From Desulfolutivibrio sulfoxidireducens (GTDB lineage: Bacteria; Desulfobacterota; Desulfovibrionia; Desulfovibrionales; Desulfovibrionaceae): a DNA stretch of 64,000 bases. The translations under genes and the position numbers were made by a program. Positions 28,979 to 37,080 of the stretch are shown here, one piece after another (the stretch's first letter is position 1; every line of letters starts with the position of its first letter). The notes beneath the pieces were generated by a model. It saw only the letters and a list, made by a program, of their open reading frames with translations. It searched no databases and was not told the origin of the DNA. The stretch lies in contig NZ_CP045508.1 of assembly GCF_013376475.1 (NCBI RefSeq), forward strand, positions 4,091,852-4,155,851, in the 5' to 3' direction.

Positions 28979-29066
28979 CTTGGCAGCCCCGTTGGCTGGG
29001 GGAAAAACAACCGGAGTGTCACCTATGTACCCGGTTTAAAGTGTTACCCATGTTCCCGGTTGCACA

Positions 29067-29110
29067 GGGAATGATTCCCCCCGGGCGGGGTCCGGGGCGG
29101 CAGCCCCGGG
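29067..29110. repeat. Right remainder of repeat copy D
   Basis: GGGAATGATTCCCCCCGGGC followed by a GC hairpin (CCGGGGC, loop GGCA, GCCCCGG at 29092-29109). Joined to the left part across the insertion, it restores the palindrome found in the other copies, and read from the other strand it matches the first blocks of the copy at 18891. It also sits just after the sodB stop codon. Confidence 0.85.
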
Positions 29111-29113
29111 GCA

Positions 29114-29833
29114 TTACCCCAATTGGGCGGCGGCGATGTCCCAGTTGACGAGGTTGTCCAAGACGGCTTTGACGTAGTCGGCGCGACGGTTCTGGTAGTC
29201 GAGGTAGTAGGCGTGTTCCCAGACGTCGATGGTCAAGATGGGTTTTTGGCCGGAAAGCAGGGGATTGGCGGCGTTGGGGGTTTTGGTCGTCTTGAGCGTG
29301 CCGTTGTCCAGGACCAGCCAGGCCCAGCCGCTGGCGAACTGGGAGACGGCGGCGGCGGCGAGTTCCTTTTTGAGGGATTCGACATCGCCGAAGGAGGCGG
29401 CGATCATGGTGGCCAGCTTGCCGGTAGGGGCCTTGGGGCCGCCGGGGGTCAGGCCTTTCCAATAAAACGTATGGTTGAAGGCCTGGGCGGCGTTGTTGAA
29501 AAGGACGGTATCATCAGGCTTTTTCGCGGCGTCGAGGAAGACCTGGTCCAGATTTTTGGGGGCGGCGGCGGCGGCTTTGAGGAGTTCGTTGGTCTTGTCG
29601 TAGTAGGCCTTGGTGTGCTTGCCGTAGTGGAAGCCGACGGTCTTGGCCGAGATGTGGGGTTCCAGGGCGTTTTCGGGATAGGGAAGGGGCGGCATGGCGA
29701 ATGCCGGGCCCTCGGCTGCGAAGGCCGGGGAACCGGCCAGGGTGGAAAGCGACGACAGAATCAGGCCGGTGGCGGCGGCGAAGCCCAGAAATTCACGTCT
29801 GGTGAGGGAACCGGGGGTGGCATCTGCGTTCAT
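29114..29833 (-). CDS. sodB: Tat-exported iron superoxide dismutase
   Basis: Converts superoxide to peroxide and oxygen in the periplasm. The 239-residue precursor has a Tat signal (LTRREFLGFAAATG, arginines 12-13) ending near ASPAFAAEG, then an Fe/Mn-SOD: FHYGKHTKAYYDKTNEL, NHTFYWKGLTPGG, QFASGWAWLVLD and DVWEHAYYLDYQNRRADY hold the metal ligands (two histidines, then aspartate and histidine). Periplasmic Fe-SOD with a Tat signal is known in Desulfovibrio. AAGGAG precedes the ATG. Iron is inferred from the family in anaerobes; the sequence alone does not rule out manganese. Confidence 0.94.
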   Translation of the reverse strand: MNADATPGSLTRREFLGFAAATGLILSSLSTLAGSPAFAAEGPAFAMPPLPYPENALEPHISAKTVGFHYGKHTKAYYDKTNELLKAAAAAPKNLDQVFLDAAKKPDDTVLFNNAAQAFNHTFYWKGLTPGGPKAPTGKLATMIAASFGDVESLKKELAAAAVSQFASGWAWLVLDNGTLKTTKTPNAANPLLSGQKPILTIDVWEHAYYLDYQNRRADYVKAVLDNLVNWDIAAAQLG

Positions 29834-29917
29834 GGTGGTGCTCCTTGGGCGGGCGCGCGAAGAGGTTTTGGGAGTAAGGCATCCTCTCCGATTTTAGGCC
29901 AGAAGGAAAGCGCGTTT

Positions 29918-31084
29918 TCATGCGGCGCGGGGTGCTGGTTCCGCCTGGGCGGCGCTTTTTTTGGAACCGAACAGGAAGGCCCCGACCAGGGCGGTGAACG
30001 GGGCCACGGCCACCAGTCCGAAGCTGCCGACCAGGGTATTGAGGATTTCGGCGGCCACGTAGATGAGGTTGAAGAGGTTGGAAAGCGGCACCCCCTGGGC
30101 CATGAACATCATGAGCAGCGCGATGTACCCGCCGGAATAAGCGAATAAAAGCGTGGTGGTCATGGTGCCGACCACAGCCCGGCCCACGCGCAGCCCCGCG
30201 CCAAGGAGCTGGCGGCGGGTGGCTCCGGGCATGCTCCGGGCCACCTCCTCGATGCTGGCGGCCACGTCCATGGCCAAATCCATCATGGCCCCGCAGGAGC
30301 CGATGAACACGGCGGCCACGAAGATGCGCCGCAGGTCCAGGTGGCCGTAGCCGGTGTACAGCAGGCTTTCGGCGAAGGGCTTGATGGCCCCGTGCAGCCT
30401 GAAGAGATCGGTAAACACCAGGGCCAGGACGCAGGCCGTGCCCACTCCCAGCATGGCGCCGAGAAAGGCGGTCATGCCTTTTCGGGTCACGCCGCCGACC
30501 AGGAAGATGATGCAGGCCGTAAGCAGGGTGACCACGCCGAGCGACACCAGCACGGGGTTTATGCCGTTTAAGAATGCGGGGATGAGGATCTTCCAGATGG
30601 CCAGGGCGGAAAAGGCGAAGGACAGAAGGGCCTTGGCCCCGGTAAGGCCGCCGAAGGCCAGAAGCAGGGCCGCGAAGAGCCCGAAGAGCACAAGTTCCAG
30701 GCCCAGGCGGTAGTGGTCCACGGGGTTGACGTGGGCGATCTGCCCGTTTTCGTCCCGGGTGATAACGACCAGGGCCGTATCGCCCGGGGCGAAAAACTTG
30801 TCCATCTCCATCTTGCCCAGAAGCTGGTTGTGGCCGCGCACGGTCTTTCCGGCAAACGGCCCGTCCAGAAGCTCGATCTCCACGGTCTGGACGCCCGTGC
30901 GCACCAAGCCGAACTGGACCACGTCGGCGTCTTCGGTGGCCAGGATGTGGCCCTTGCACTGCACGGCCTGAGCGTCGATGTGGGCCTCGTAGCCGGTGGG
31001 CAGAAAGACCAGGGCCACGGTCAGGACCAGAAAGATCAGGGAGAGCAGGAGGTCTCGCCTTTTGGCGGGCTCGGTGGAAAGCAT
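29918..31084 (-). CDS. YibE/F-family membrane protein
   Basis: A 388-residue membrane protein: an N-terminal anchor (LLLSLIFLVLTVALVFLPTG), an extracytoplasmic beta domain (residues about 32-120, QFGLVRTGVQTVEIELLDG), then about seven to eight helices including LVLFGLFAALLLAFGGLTG and ALVFTDLFRLHGAIKPFAES. The part after DLRRIFVAAVFIGSCGAMMD matches the fused YibE-YibF family, whose function is not established. GGAG before the ATG at 31084 sets the start; an upstream extension is out of family. It is flanked by sodB and phosphatase genes on the same strand. Confidence 0.9.
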   Translation of the reverse strand: MLSTEPAKRRDLLLSLIFLVLTVALVFLPTGYEAHIDAQAVQCKGHILATEDADVVQFGLVRTGVQTVEIELLDGPFAGKTVRGHNQLLGKMEMDKFFAPGDTALVVITRDENGQIAHVNPVDHYRLGLELVLFGLFAALLLAFGGLTGAKALLSFAFSALAIWKILIPAFLNGINPVLVSLGVVTLLTACIIFLVGGVTRKGMTAFLGAMLGVGTACVLALVFTDLFRLHGAIKPFAESLLYTGYGHLDLRRIFVAAVFIGSCGAMMDLAMDVAASIEEVARSMPGATRRQLLGAGLRVGRAVVGTMTTTLLFAYSGGYIALLMMFMAQGVPLSNLFNLIYVAAEILNTLVGSFGLVAVAPFTALVGAFLFGSKKSAAQAEPAPRAA

Positions 31085-31202
31085 GCCTACTCCTTGCGCC
31101 GGTTCGGGATGATGCCCATGAAAAATCGTCAGGGGATTCCAAAGGGTGGAGCCCTTTGGCCGCCGAAGGCTTCTCCCTGACGCATTCCTCATGACGGAAA
31201 TC

Positions 31203-31232
31203 GGGCGGCGCGGCGAGTGCGCCGCGCCGCCC
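31203..31232. terminator. GC hairpin after the alkaline phosphatase gene
   Basis: A 13-bp perfect stem (GGGCGGCGCGGCG, loop AGTG, CGCCGCGCCGCCC) lies 30 bases past the phosphatase stop codon on the minus strand. There is no following T-tract, so it may protect the 3' end or act with Rho rather than as a classical terminator. Confidence 0.5.
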
Positions 31233-31261
31233 GGTCGAGGGGGTGAAGCGAGGGTGTGGGC

Positions 31262-32773
31262 CTAGTTCGCGGCCATCTTGACCGTATCGGGCATGCCCAT
31301 GGCCGCCTTGAGCTTCTTGGCGATGTCGGTGTTGTCGTAGAACCCGTTGAAGGCCGCGGCCCCGGCGCCCTCGGCCGAGACCGTGACCGGCACGCCGGTG
31401 TGGGAATAGGAGGTCCACCCGAGGCCGGCCTTCTGGTTGAGCAGGTGGGTGATGGTCACGGACAGGGGGTTGTAGCCGCCGTAGAGCAGGTAGGCCTGGG
31501 GGTCCTTGCCGTCCGCGCCGTAGCCCTTTGCGTCCTCGGTCGCGGCCATGTACAGGTCGAAGGCCTCCTTGATCTTGGCGACCTCGAACTCCTTGAGCAC
31601 GGCGGCATCCTTGGCGTCACCGGCGAACTTCAGGCCGAAGCTCTCCTCGATCACCGGCTTGACCGCGTCGAAGGAGCAGTTCTGACCGCAATTTTTCTTG
31701 AACTCGGCCATCTTGTCGGTAAAGGCCTGGAAGGACATCTTCTGGCCGGTGAGCACGTGGTAGAAGCTGGCGTACTTGGTGCCGGCGAAGCCGATGGTCA
31801 AGCCGCCGCACTCATGGTCGCCGGTGACCAGGATGAGCGTCTCGTCGGGGTGCTTTTTCTGGAAGGCCAGGGCCACATCCACGGCCGCATCCACGTCGAG
31901 CACGTCGCCGATGGCCCCGGCGGCGTCGTTGGCATGGCAGGCCCAGTCCACCTTGCCGCCCTCGGCCATGATGAAAAAGCCCTGGGGGCCGTCCAGGACC
32001 TCGGCGGCCTTGGCCACCAGATCGGCCAGGCTCATGTCCTTTACGGTGCGGTCGATGAGGTAGGGCATGGCCTTGCTGTCCTGGAGCCATTCGTTGATGA
32101 CGATGACCTTGCCGTCGTTTTTGGTGATCTTCTCGAAGCCTTCCTTGCCGGTGACGACCTTGTACCCGGCGGCCTTGGCCGCCTCGATGGCATTGCCCTG
32201 GGGGGCCTTGGATTTCTTGCCCTCGGGGTCCTTGAAGCCGCCGCCACCGAAGAAGTCGAAGCCGCTTTTGACCAGTTCGTGGGCGATTTCATGGTAGTTG
32301 TCGCGGCTTTCCTGGTGGGCGTAGAAGCCGCCGGGGGTGGCGTGGTCGATGGACACGGTGGAGATGATGCCCACCTTTTTGCCCTTTTCCTTGGCCAGTT
32401 CGGCCACGTTTTTGACGGCCTTGTTGTCCGGGGTGACGCCGAGCATGCCGGAGTTGGTCTTGACCCCGCAGGCCATGGCCGTGGCCGTGTCCGCCGAGTC
32501 GGGGATGATGGAGTTGGCGGCGTGGGTGGTCATCATGCCCTGGGCCGGGAGCTTGCTCATGGAGAGCTTCACCGTGCCGTGGGGCTTGCCTTCCCTGGCC
32601 GCCAGAAACATCTCCGTGGACGTGCGCTGGGGCTGGGCCATGCCGTCGCCGATGATGAAAAACACGTACTTGGCCTGTTTTTCGGCGGCAAAGCCGGCCT
32701 GTCCACAGCACAGCACAACGGCCAGGGCCAAAAAGGCCAGGGCCGAACGGGAAAAGGATTTGTGCAACACCAT
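31262..32773 (-). CDS. phoA: Exported alkaline phosphatase
   Basis: A 503-residue precursor with a Sec signal peptide (ALAFLALAVVLCCGQAGFAA). The metal centre motifs are IIGDGM, PDSADTATAMACGVKTN with the nucleophilic serine in DSA, SIDHATPGGFYAHQ, MAEGGKVDWACHANDAAG and VTGDHECGG, so the enzyme hydrolyses phosphomonoesters in the periplasm with two zinc ions. The C-terminal part carries the last metal ligand in GWTSYSHTGVPV. GGAGG upstream of the ATG fixes the start. It lies 109 bp after the Spy-like gene of an ECF-sigma unit and may share that regulation; no Pho box was recognised. Confidence 0.93.
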   Translation of the reverse strand: MVLHKSFSRSALAFLALAVVLCCGQAGFAAEKQAKYVFFIIGDGMAQPQRTSTEMFLAAREGKPHGTVKLSMSKLPAQGMMTTHAANSIIPDSADTATAMACGVKTNSGMLGVTPDNKAVKNVAELAKEKGKKVGIISTVSIDHATPGGFYAHQESRDNYHEIAHELVKSGFDFFGGGGFKDPEGKKSKAPQGNAIEAAKAAGYKVVTGKEGFEKITKNDGKVIVINEWLQDSKAMPYLIDRTVKDMSLADLVAKAAEVLDGPQGFFIMAEGGKVDWACHANDAAGAIGDVLDVDAAVDVALAFQKKHPDETLILVTGDHECGGLTIGFAGTKYASFYHVLTGQKMSFQAFTDKMAEFKKNCGQNCSFDAVKPVIEESFGLKFAGDAKDAAVLKEFEVAKIKEAFDLYMAATEDAKGYGADGKDPQAYLLYGGYNPLSVTITHLLNQKAGLGWTSYSHTGVPVTVSAEGAGAAAFNGFYDNTDIAKKLKAAMGMPDTVKMAAN

Positions 32774-32882
32774 AGCCGGGTCCTCCATGTTTTGCGGGGT
32801 GGGCGGCGCGACGCGCCGGGTCGTTTCGTGGAATCGACCAAGGCTTCCCAGAGAACCGTGACGGTGTTGTGACATGGCCCGC

Positions 32883-33272
32883 TCATTCCGATGACGTGCC
32901 GTCGCGCAGGGCCTTGAAGCGCCGGGCCATGTCAGCCAAGCGCCGTCCCTGTTCCGGGGTGAGTTCCGCCTTCATGTCCCCCACGGCCCTGTCCAGGATG
33001 GCGTCCACCCGGGGCCTGGTTTCCCGGCGCAGGGCCGCGAACTCGTCCAGGGCCTGGGCCAGGATGGGCCGCAGGGCCTGAAGCTGGCGCTCGTCGAGAT
33101 CGAGTCTGTCGTCCAGGCGGTCCAGGAGCAGGCGTTCCACGTGGGCCGTGTCCCCGGCCACGGTGCGGGTCACGGCCCGCTGCACATAGGCCCGGGTCCC
33201 GACCACGCCCAGGACCACCCCGGACAGGAAAATGACCACGGCGGCCAGAATCGGTTTCCAGTTCTTCCTCAT
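32883..33272 (-). CDS. Membrane-anchored Spy/CpxP/ZraP-like protein
   Basis: A 129-residue protein: one N-terminal membrane helix (ILAAVVIFLSGVVLGVVGTR), then a helical extracytoplasmic domain with LDLDERQLQALRPILAQALD and AELTPEQGRRLADMARRFKA, repeats of the 'L-T/D-x-x-Q/E' type seen in Spy, CpxP and ZraP. These proteins bind metals or act as periplasmic chaperones and feed stress sensors. It follows the anti-sigma gene by 15 bp, with GGGAG before its ATG. Whether it senses metal or misfolding is open. Confidence 0.8.
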   Translation of the reverse strand: MRKNWKPILAAVVIFLSGVVLGVVGTRAYVQRAVTRTVAGDTAHVERLLLDRLDDRLDLDERQLQALRPILAQALDEFAALRRETRPRVDAILDRAVGDMKAELTPEQGRRLADMARRFKALRDGTSSE

Positions 33273-33287
33273 TGAAGGCTCCCGTGT

Positions 33288-33626
33288 TCACAATCCGGCC
33301 AGGCGCAGGACGCCAAGGCCCGTGGGGTCGGCCAGGGCCACACGCATGACCAGGAGGTCCAGGCCCTGTTCCAGGGAAACGCTCCAGACCGCGCAGACGG
33401 CCGCAGCCAGGGCCGAGGCCGCGGCAAAGGGATAGAAGACGCGGGCTACGCGTTCGCGCGGGGAACTGACCGGGGCGGGGCCGGGCGCGTATCCCGGCAG
33501 GGACCGCACCCTGGCCATGACCGAACGGACCGTGTCCTCGCCGGTTTCGGGAATGGGCCGGGCGGCGTGGGCGCGTCGAAGATGCTCCTCCAGCCGGTCG
33601 ATGCGCTCTCTGGTGTGGCTCTTCAT
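33288..33626 (-). CDS. Probable membrane anti-sigma factor
   Basis: A 112-residue protein with a basic N-terminal cytoplasmic part (RIDRLEEHLRRAHA), a linker, one hydrophobic segment (FYPFAAASALAAAVCAVW) and a short tail. It starts four bases after the ECF sigma stop codon, the usual place for the cognate anti-sigma factor, and has one predicted membrane helix as expected. No zinc-binding HxxxCxxC motif is present, so it would be a non-ZAS type. The role is inferred from context and topology only. Confidence 0.65.
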   Translation of the reverse strand: MKSHTRERIDRLEEHLRRAHAARPIPETGEDTVRSVMARVRSLPGYAPGPAPVSSPRERVARVFYPFAAASALAAAVCAVWSVSLEQGLDLLVMRVALADPTGLGVLRLAGL

Positions 33627-33630
33627 GATG

Positions 33631-34218
33631 TCACCTCTCGGAGATGGTCGTTTCCAGCATGGCCCGAAGGGCCTTCCTGGCCCGAAACGCCCGGATCTTC
33701 ACGTTGGCCCGGCTGATGCCCAAAAGCGCGGCGGCCTCGGCTGTGGAGCGTTCCTCCAGGCAGGTCAGGACCAGGACCATGCGGTCCGTGGCCGAGAGCC
33801 GGTCCAGGGCCGCGGTTAAAAGCTTCGAGGCCTCATGGCCGTACAGGCCCTGGTCAAAGGGGGTGTCGTCCTCGCCCGCCGTATTGTCCACCATGGCCCG
33901 GCCGGCCTCGGACAGGTCGGCGTGCGGGGTCTCCCGGCTCCGGTAGCGGGCGCGCCAGAAGTCGTGGCAGGCGCGCACGGCGATGACCGACAGCCAGTGG
34001 GAAAAGGGACTGTCCCCCCGGTACGCGGCAAGGGACACGTAGGCGCGCACGAAGGTCTCCTGGATCAGCTCGTCCACCTGGCCGGCCGGGACATGGGCCG
34101 AGACGATGCGGGCCACGGCCTGACTGTGGCCGCGCACCAGCCCCTCGTAGGCGTTTTTGTCGCCGCGAAGGACCCGGGCCACCAGGCCCGGGTCCCCGGA
34201 TTCGTCATGTTGGGCCAT
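33631..34218 (-). CDS. ECF-type RNA polymerase sigma factor
   Basis: A 195-residue sigma factor. Region 2 is DPGLVARVLRGDKNAYEGLV with DELIQETFVRAYVSLAAYRG and FSHWLSVIAVRACHDFWRAR; region 4 is ALDRLSATDRMVLVLTCLEE followed by AAALLGISRANVKIRAFRAR. ATG at 34218 is taken; an ATG at 34272 overlaps the preceding Spy-like gene by 34 bp and its SD would be adjacent to the codon. It sits between a Spy-like gene and an anti-sigma-like gene, suggesting envelope stress control. The promoter motif it reads is unknown. Confidence 0.9.
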   Translation of the reverse strand: MAQHDESGDPGLVARVLRGDKNAYEGLVRGHSQAVARIVSAHVPAGQVDELIQETFVRAYVSLAAYRGDSPFSHWLSVIAVRACHDFWRARYRSRETPHADLSEAGRAMVDNTAGEDDTPFDQGLYGHEASKLLTAALDRLSATDRMVLVLTCLEERSTAEAAALLGISRANVKIRAFRARKALRAMLETTISER

Positions 34219-34238
34219 GGCCGTGGGGCACGCCTGCG

Positions 34239-34748
34239 TCAGCCCGCGCTCGGGGCGTGGGTGTTGATCCATTCCTCAAGGAGCGACCGGGCGGTTTCGA
34301 CCCGGACCCGGACCGTTTCCGCGACCACGTCCCGTCCTTCCGTAAGGATGCGCCGTTGGTCGGGGGTGAGCTTCCGGCCGATCTCGGCCATGATCCGGCC
34401 CTTGACCACCACGGCCTCCTCGCCGGCCGCGGCCAGGGCCCTGAAGGCCTGGCGCACGGCGGCCTCGTCGGCCGTGTCGGACGTAACCACCGTGTCGAAG
34501 GCCCGGGCCGCGTCCCGGACCCGTTCGAAGGCGGCCCGGGCCGCGTCCTTGTGGCCGCGTAGCACCAGGGCCAGCTCGCGCTTCTGGGCGTCGGTGAGAT
34601 CCAGGCGGATGATGGTCCGGGCGATGGCCTCGCGGGGGGTGAGCCCGGCCGCGCCGGGGAGGATGTCCGGAGCGGCTGCGGCCACGGCCAGAAAACCGCC
34701 CAGGGCCAGGACCAGGGCCAGCAGGATGGTGGGGGCGAATCGTTTCAT
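34239..34748 (-). CDS. Secreted Spy/CpxP-like protein
   Basis: A 169-residue precursor with a Sec signal peptide (FAPTILLALVLALGGFLAVA) and an all-helical mature part. It contains TIIRLDLTDAQKRELALVLR and EIGRKLTPDQRRILTEGRD, the paired 'LTxxQ' motifs of the Spy/CpxP family. It is the first gene of the unit that leads to the ECF sigma factor, anti-sigma protein and a second Spy-like protein. It may be the periplasmic sensor of the pathway, by analogy with CpxP or ZraP. Confidence 0.8.
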   Translation of the reverse strand: MKRFAPTILLALVLALGGFLAVAAAAPDILPGAAGLTPREAIARTIIRLDLTDAQKRELALVLRGHKDAARAAFERVRDAARAFDTVVTSDTADEAAVRQAFRALAAAGEEAVVVKGRIMAEIGRKLTPDQRRILTEGRDVVAETVRVRVETARSLLEEWINTHAPSAG

Positions 34749-34826
34749 GTCGGTTCTCCTTCGTGTGGGTGTGCGCCGTAAGGCGGCGTCACCACCCCTG
34801 TCGGGCGAAGGAGGCGAGCGGTTACA

Positions 34827-34854
34827 CCCCGGCCGGGAAAAATCCCGGCCGGGG
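34827..34854. terminator. 12-bp hairpin after the aldolase gene
   Basis: CCCCGGCCGGGA, loop AAAA, TCCCGGCCGGGG at 34827-34854. It lies 40 bases beyond the aldolase stop codon on the minus strand and ahead of the Spy-like gene. A short AT-poor flank follows, so termination is plausible but not certain. Confidence 0.5.
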
Positions 34855-34893
34855 CGCAGGCATTACGGGAACGCGACGCGACCACAGCCCGGA

Positions 34894-35946
34894 TCAGGCG
34901 ACGGTCACGTCCTGGCACAGGTAGACGTCCTGGATGGCCTGAAGGAGCCTCACCCCCTCGGCCATGGGCCGCTGGAAGGCCTTGCGGCCGGAGATGAGCC
35001 CCATGCCGCCGGCCCGCTTGTTGATGACCGCCGTGCGCACGGCCTCCTCGAAGTCCTGGGCCCCGGCCGCGCCGCCGGAATTGATCAGTCCGGCCCGGCC
35101 CATGTAGCAGTTGGCCACCTGGTAGCGGGTCAGGTCGATGGGGTGGTCCGTGGTCAGTTCGGTGTACACCCGCTTGTCGGTGACCCCAAAGCCCACGGCG
35201 GTGTAGCCGCCGTTGACCGTGGGCTGCTTCTGCTTGACGATGTCGGCCTCGATGGTGGCCGCCAGGTGGTTGGCCTGGCCGGTCAGATCGGCGGCGACAT
35301 GGTAGTCCACGCCGTCTTTGACGAAGGCCGGATTGCGGATGTAGGCCCACAGCACGCAGGCCATGCCCAGTTCGTGGGCCCGACGGAAGGCCTTGCTGAT
35401 CTCCTGGATCTGGCGCCTCGATTCGGGCGAGCCGAAATAGACCGTGGCCCCCACGGCCGTGGCCCCCATGTCCCAGGCCTGTTCCACCGAGGCGAAAAGG
35501 GTCTGGTCGTGGATGGCCGGCAGGCTTAGAAGCTCGTTGTGGTTGATTTTCAGCATGAGCGGAATCTTGTGGGCGTACTTGCGGGCCACGCAGCCAAGGA
35601 CCCCGAGCGTCGAGGCCACGGCGTTGCACCCGGCCTCGATGGCCAGCCTGACGATGTTTTCCGGGTCGAAATAGATGGGGTTGGGGGCGAAGGAGGCCCC
35701 GGCCGAATGCTCGATGCCCTGGTCCACGGGCAGGATGGACAGATAGCCGGTGCCGGCCAGCCGGCCCGTGCCGAAAAGGGCGGCCAGGCTTTTCAAAACC
35801 GGCACGCTACGGTCCGTGGGGGTGAAGACGCGGTCCACGAAGTCCGGGCCGGGCAGGTGCAGGGACTCCTTGGGAATGGTGCGGCAGACGTGCCCGAGCA
35901 GGGAATCGGCGTCGGGTCCGAGCAGTTTGACGATATCATCCAGCAT
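34894..35946 (-). CDS. fbaB: Class I fructose-bisphosphate aldolase, DhnA/FbaB type
   Basis: Cleaves fructose-1,6-bisphosphate or runs the reverse reaction through a Schiff-base lysine. The 350-residue protein has [52 protein letters not shown] and [16 protein letters not shown], matching the DhnA-type aldolase. The start at 35946 has GGAGG six bases upstream and gives [11 protein letters not shown]; longer starts lack such a site. A related 2-amino-3,7-dideoxy-heptulosonate (ADH) synthase function for DhnA-like proteins in aromatic synthesis cannot be excluded, but the length and motif fit FbaB. Confidence 0.9.
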   Translation of the reverse strand: MLDDIVKLLGPDADSLLGHVCRTIPKESLHLPGPDFVDRVFTPTDRSVPVLKSLAALFGTGRLAGTGYLSILPVDQGIEHSAGASFAPNPIYFDPENIVRLAIEAGCNAVASTLGVLGCVARKYAHKIPLMLKINHNELLSLPAIHDQTLFASVEQAWDMGATAVGATVYFGSPESRRQIQEISKAFRRAHELGMACVLWAYIRNPAFVKDGVDYHVAADLTGQANHLAATIEADIVKQKQPTVNGGYTAVGFGVTDKRVYTELTTDHPIDLTRYQVANCYMGRAGLINSGGAAGAQDFEEAVRTAVINKRAGGMGLISGRKAFQRPMAEGVRLLQAIQDVYLCQDVTVA

Positions 35947-36104
35947 GATGACCTCCGGATAACGATTTTTCATATCACAGCTGACCGTAAACAAGTCGGG
36001 TGCGCCGCGCAAGGGCCGCATCGGGGATTTCACGCAAACGTCGCGGGACGGCCGCGGCGCGCCCCGCATTGACGCGGCCCGGGCCGGGAGGTACCACCGC
36101 CCCC

Positions 36105-37061
36105 ATGTTCGACGCCTTTTCCGAGTACCTGGGCTTTTTCGCCCAGACCGCCACGGCCATCTTCCTCGAGGCCGCGCCGTTTCTGCTTCTGGGGTCGTTT
36201 CTGGCCGCGCTCATCGAATGCTTCGTGCCGCCGGAGCGCATGCAACGCCTTTTCCCCAAGCGCGCCGTGCCCGGGGTCCTGGCCGGGCTTGTCGGCGGGC
36301 TGGTCCTGCCCGTGTGCGAATGCGGCATCGTGCCCATCGTCCGGCGCATGCTCAAAAAAGGCGTGCCCCCGGCCTCGGCCATGACCTACATGCTGGCCGC
36401 GCCCATCGTGAATCCCGTGGTCATGGCCTCCACATACACGGCCTTCCAGGGCGACTGGTTCATGGTCGCGGCGCGCACGGCCATGGGGGGCGTTGCCGCC
36501 CTGATCGTAGGGCTGATCTTTTCGCGCCGGCCCGTCGAGGACATCCTTCTTGGCGCGAACCTCCCAAACGGCATACACGGGCACGGCCCGGCCAGCGGGT
36601 GCGCCTGCGGGTGCGGCGGCGGCGAAACGGCCACGCCTGAGGGCCGGGTCACGGCGACCGGACGAATCAGGGCGGTCATGGCCCACACCCTCGCGGAGTT
36701 TTTGGACATGGGGGCCATCCTGATCCTGGGCAGCCTCTTTGCCGCGAGCTTCAAGACCCTGGTTCCCTCCGGGGTCATGACCCTGTTCGAGACCGATCCG
36801 GTGCTGGCCATCTCGGCCATGATGCTCCTGGCCATCCTGCTTTCCCTGTGCTCCGAGGCCGACGCCTTCGTGGCCGCCTCCTTCACCGGCTTTCCGGCCA
36901 GCGCCAAGCTGGCCTTTCTGGCCCTGGGCCCCATGCTGGACGTGAAACTGGCGGTCATGTTCCAGGCCGTGTTCACCCGCCGCGCCGCCGCCATCCTGAT
37001 GGTGGCCACGCCGGTCATGGTCTTTGCCATGTCCCTGGCCCTGTCCCTGCTCGAACCGTGA
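36105..37061 (+). CDS. UPF0718/DUF318 permease (YcgR/ArsP-like)
   Basis: A 318-residue membrane protein with eight to nine helices. The signature is [20 protein letters not shown] with [20 protein letters not shown], and the second half [20 protein letters not shown] repeats it. A cytoplasmic loop is rich in Cys and Gly ([11 protein letters not shown]) and may bind a metal. Related proteins export arsenicals (ArsP) or are paired with DUF1980 proteins and linked to zinc. Here the DUF1980 gene follows by 19 bp and a Fur-type gene after that, which favours a metal-linked role. Confidence 0.88.
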   Translation: MFDAFSEYLGFFAQTATAIFLEAAPFLLLGSFLAALIECFVPPERMQRLFPKRAVPGVLAGLVGGLVLPVCECGIVPIVRRMLKKGVPPASAMTYMLAAPIVNPVVMASTYTAFQGDWFMVAARTAMGGVAALIVGLIFSRRPVEDILLGANLPNGIHGHGPASGCACGCGGGETATPEGRVTATGRIRAVMAHTLAEFLDMGAILILGSLFAASFKTLVPSGVMTLFETDPVLAISAMMLLAILLSLCSEADAFVAASFTGFPASAKLAFLALGPMLDVKLAVMFQAVFTRRAAAILMVATPVMVFAMSLALSLLEP

Positions 37062-37080
37062 ACAACAACAACCACCAACC

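Larger units (their letters stand above)
27659..29066 (+). mobile_element. IS481-family insertion sequence
   Basis: A 1408-bp element much lower in GC than its surroundings. Its ends are TGTATGAACCGGGTACATAG and, read inwards from the right, TGTGCAACCGGGAACATGGG. Each end carries both motifs CCGGGTACATAGGTGACA and CCGGGAACATGGGTAACA, but in swapped order, so the ends are related yet not simple inverted repeats. The flanks show GGGA on both sides, a 4-bp target duplication. It has one transposase gene and is inserted inside the palindrome of repeat copy D between two convergent genes. Confidence 0.92.

Noticed and set aside
29918..31192. Longer start for the YibE/F-like protein
   Set aside because: The extra N-terminal part is antisense-like and lacks a ribosome-binding site, whereas the ATG at 31084 has one and matches a membrane anchor start.
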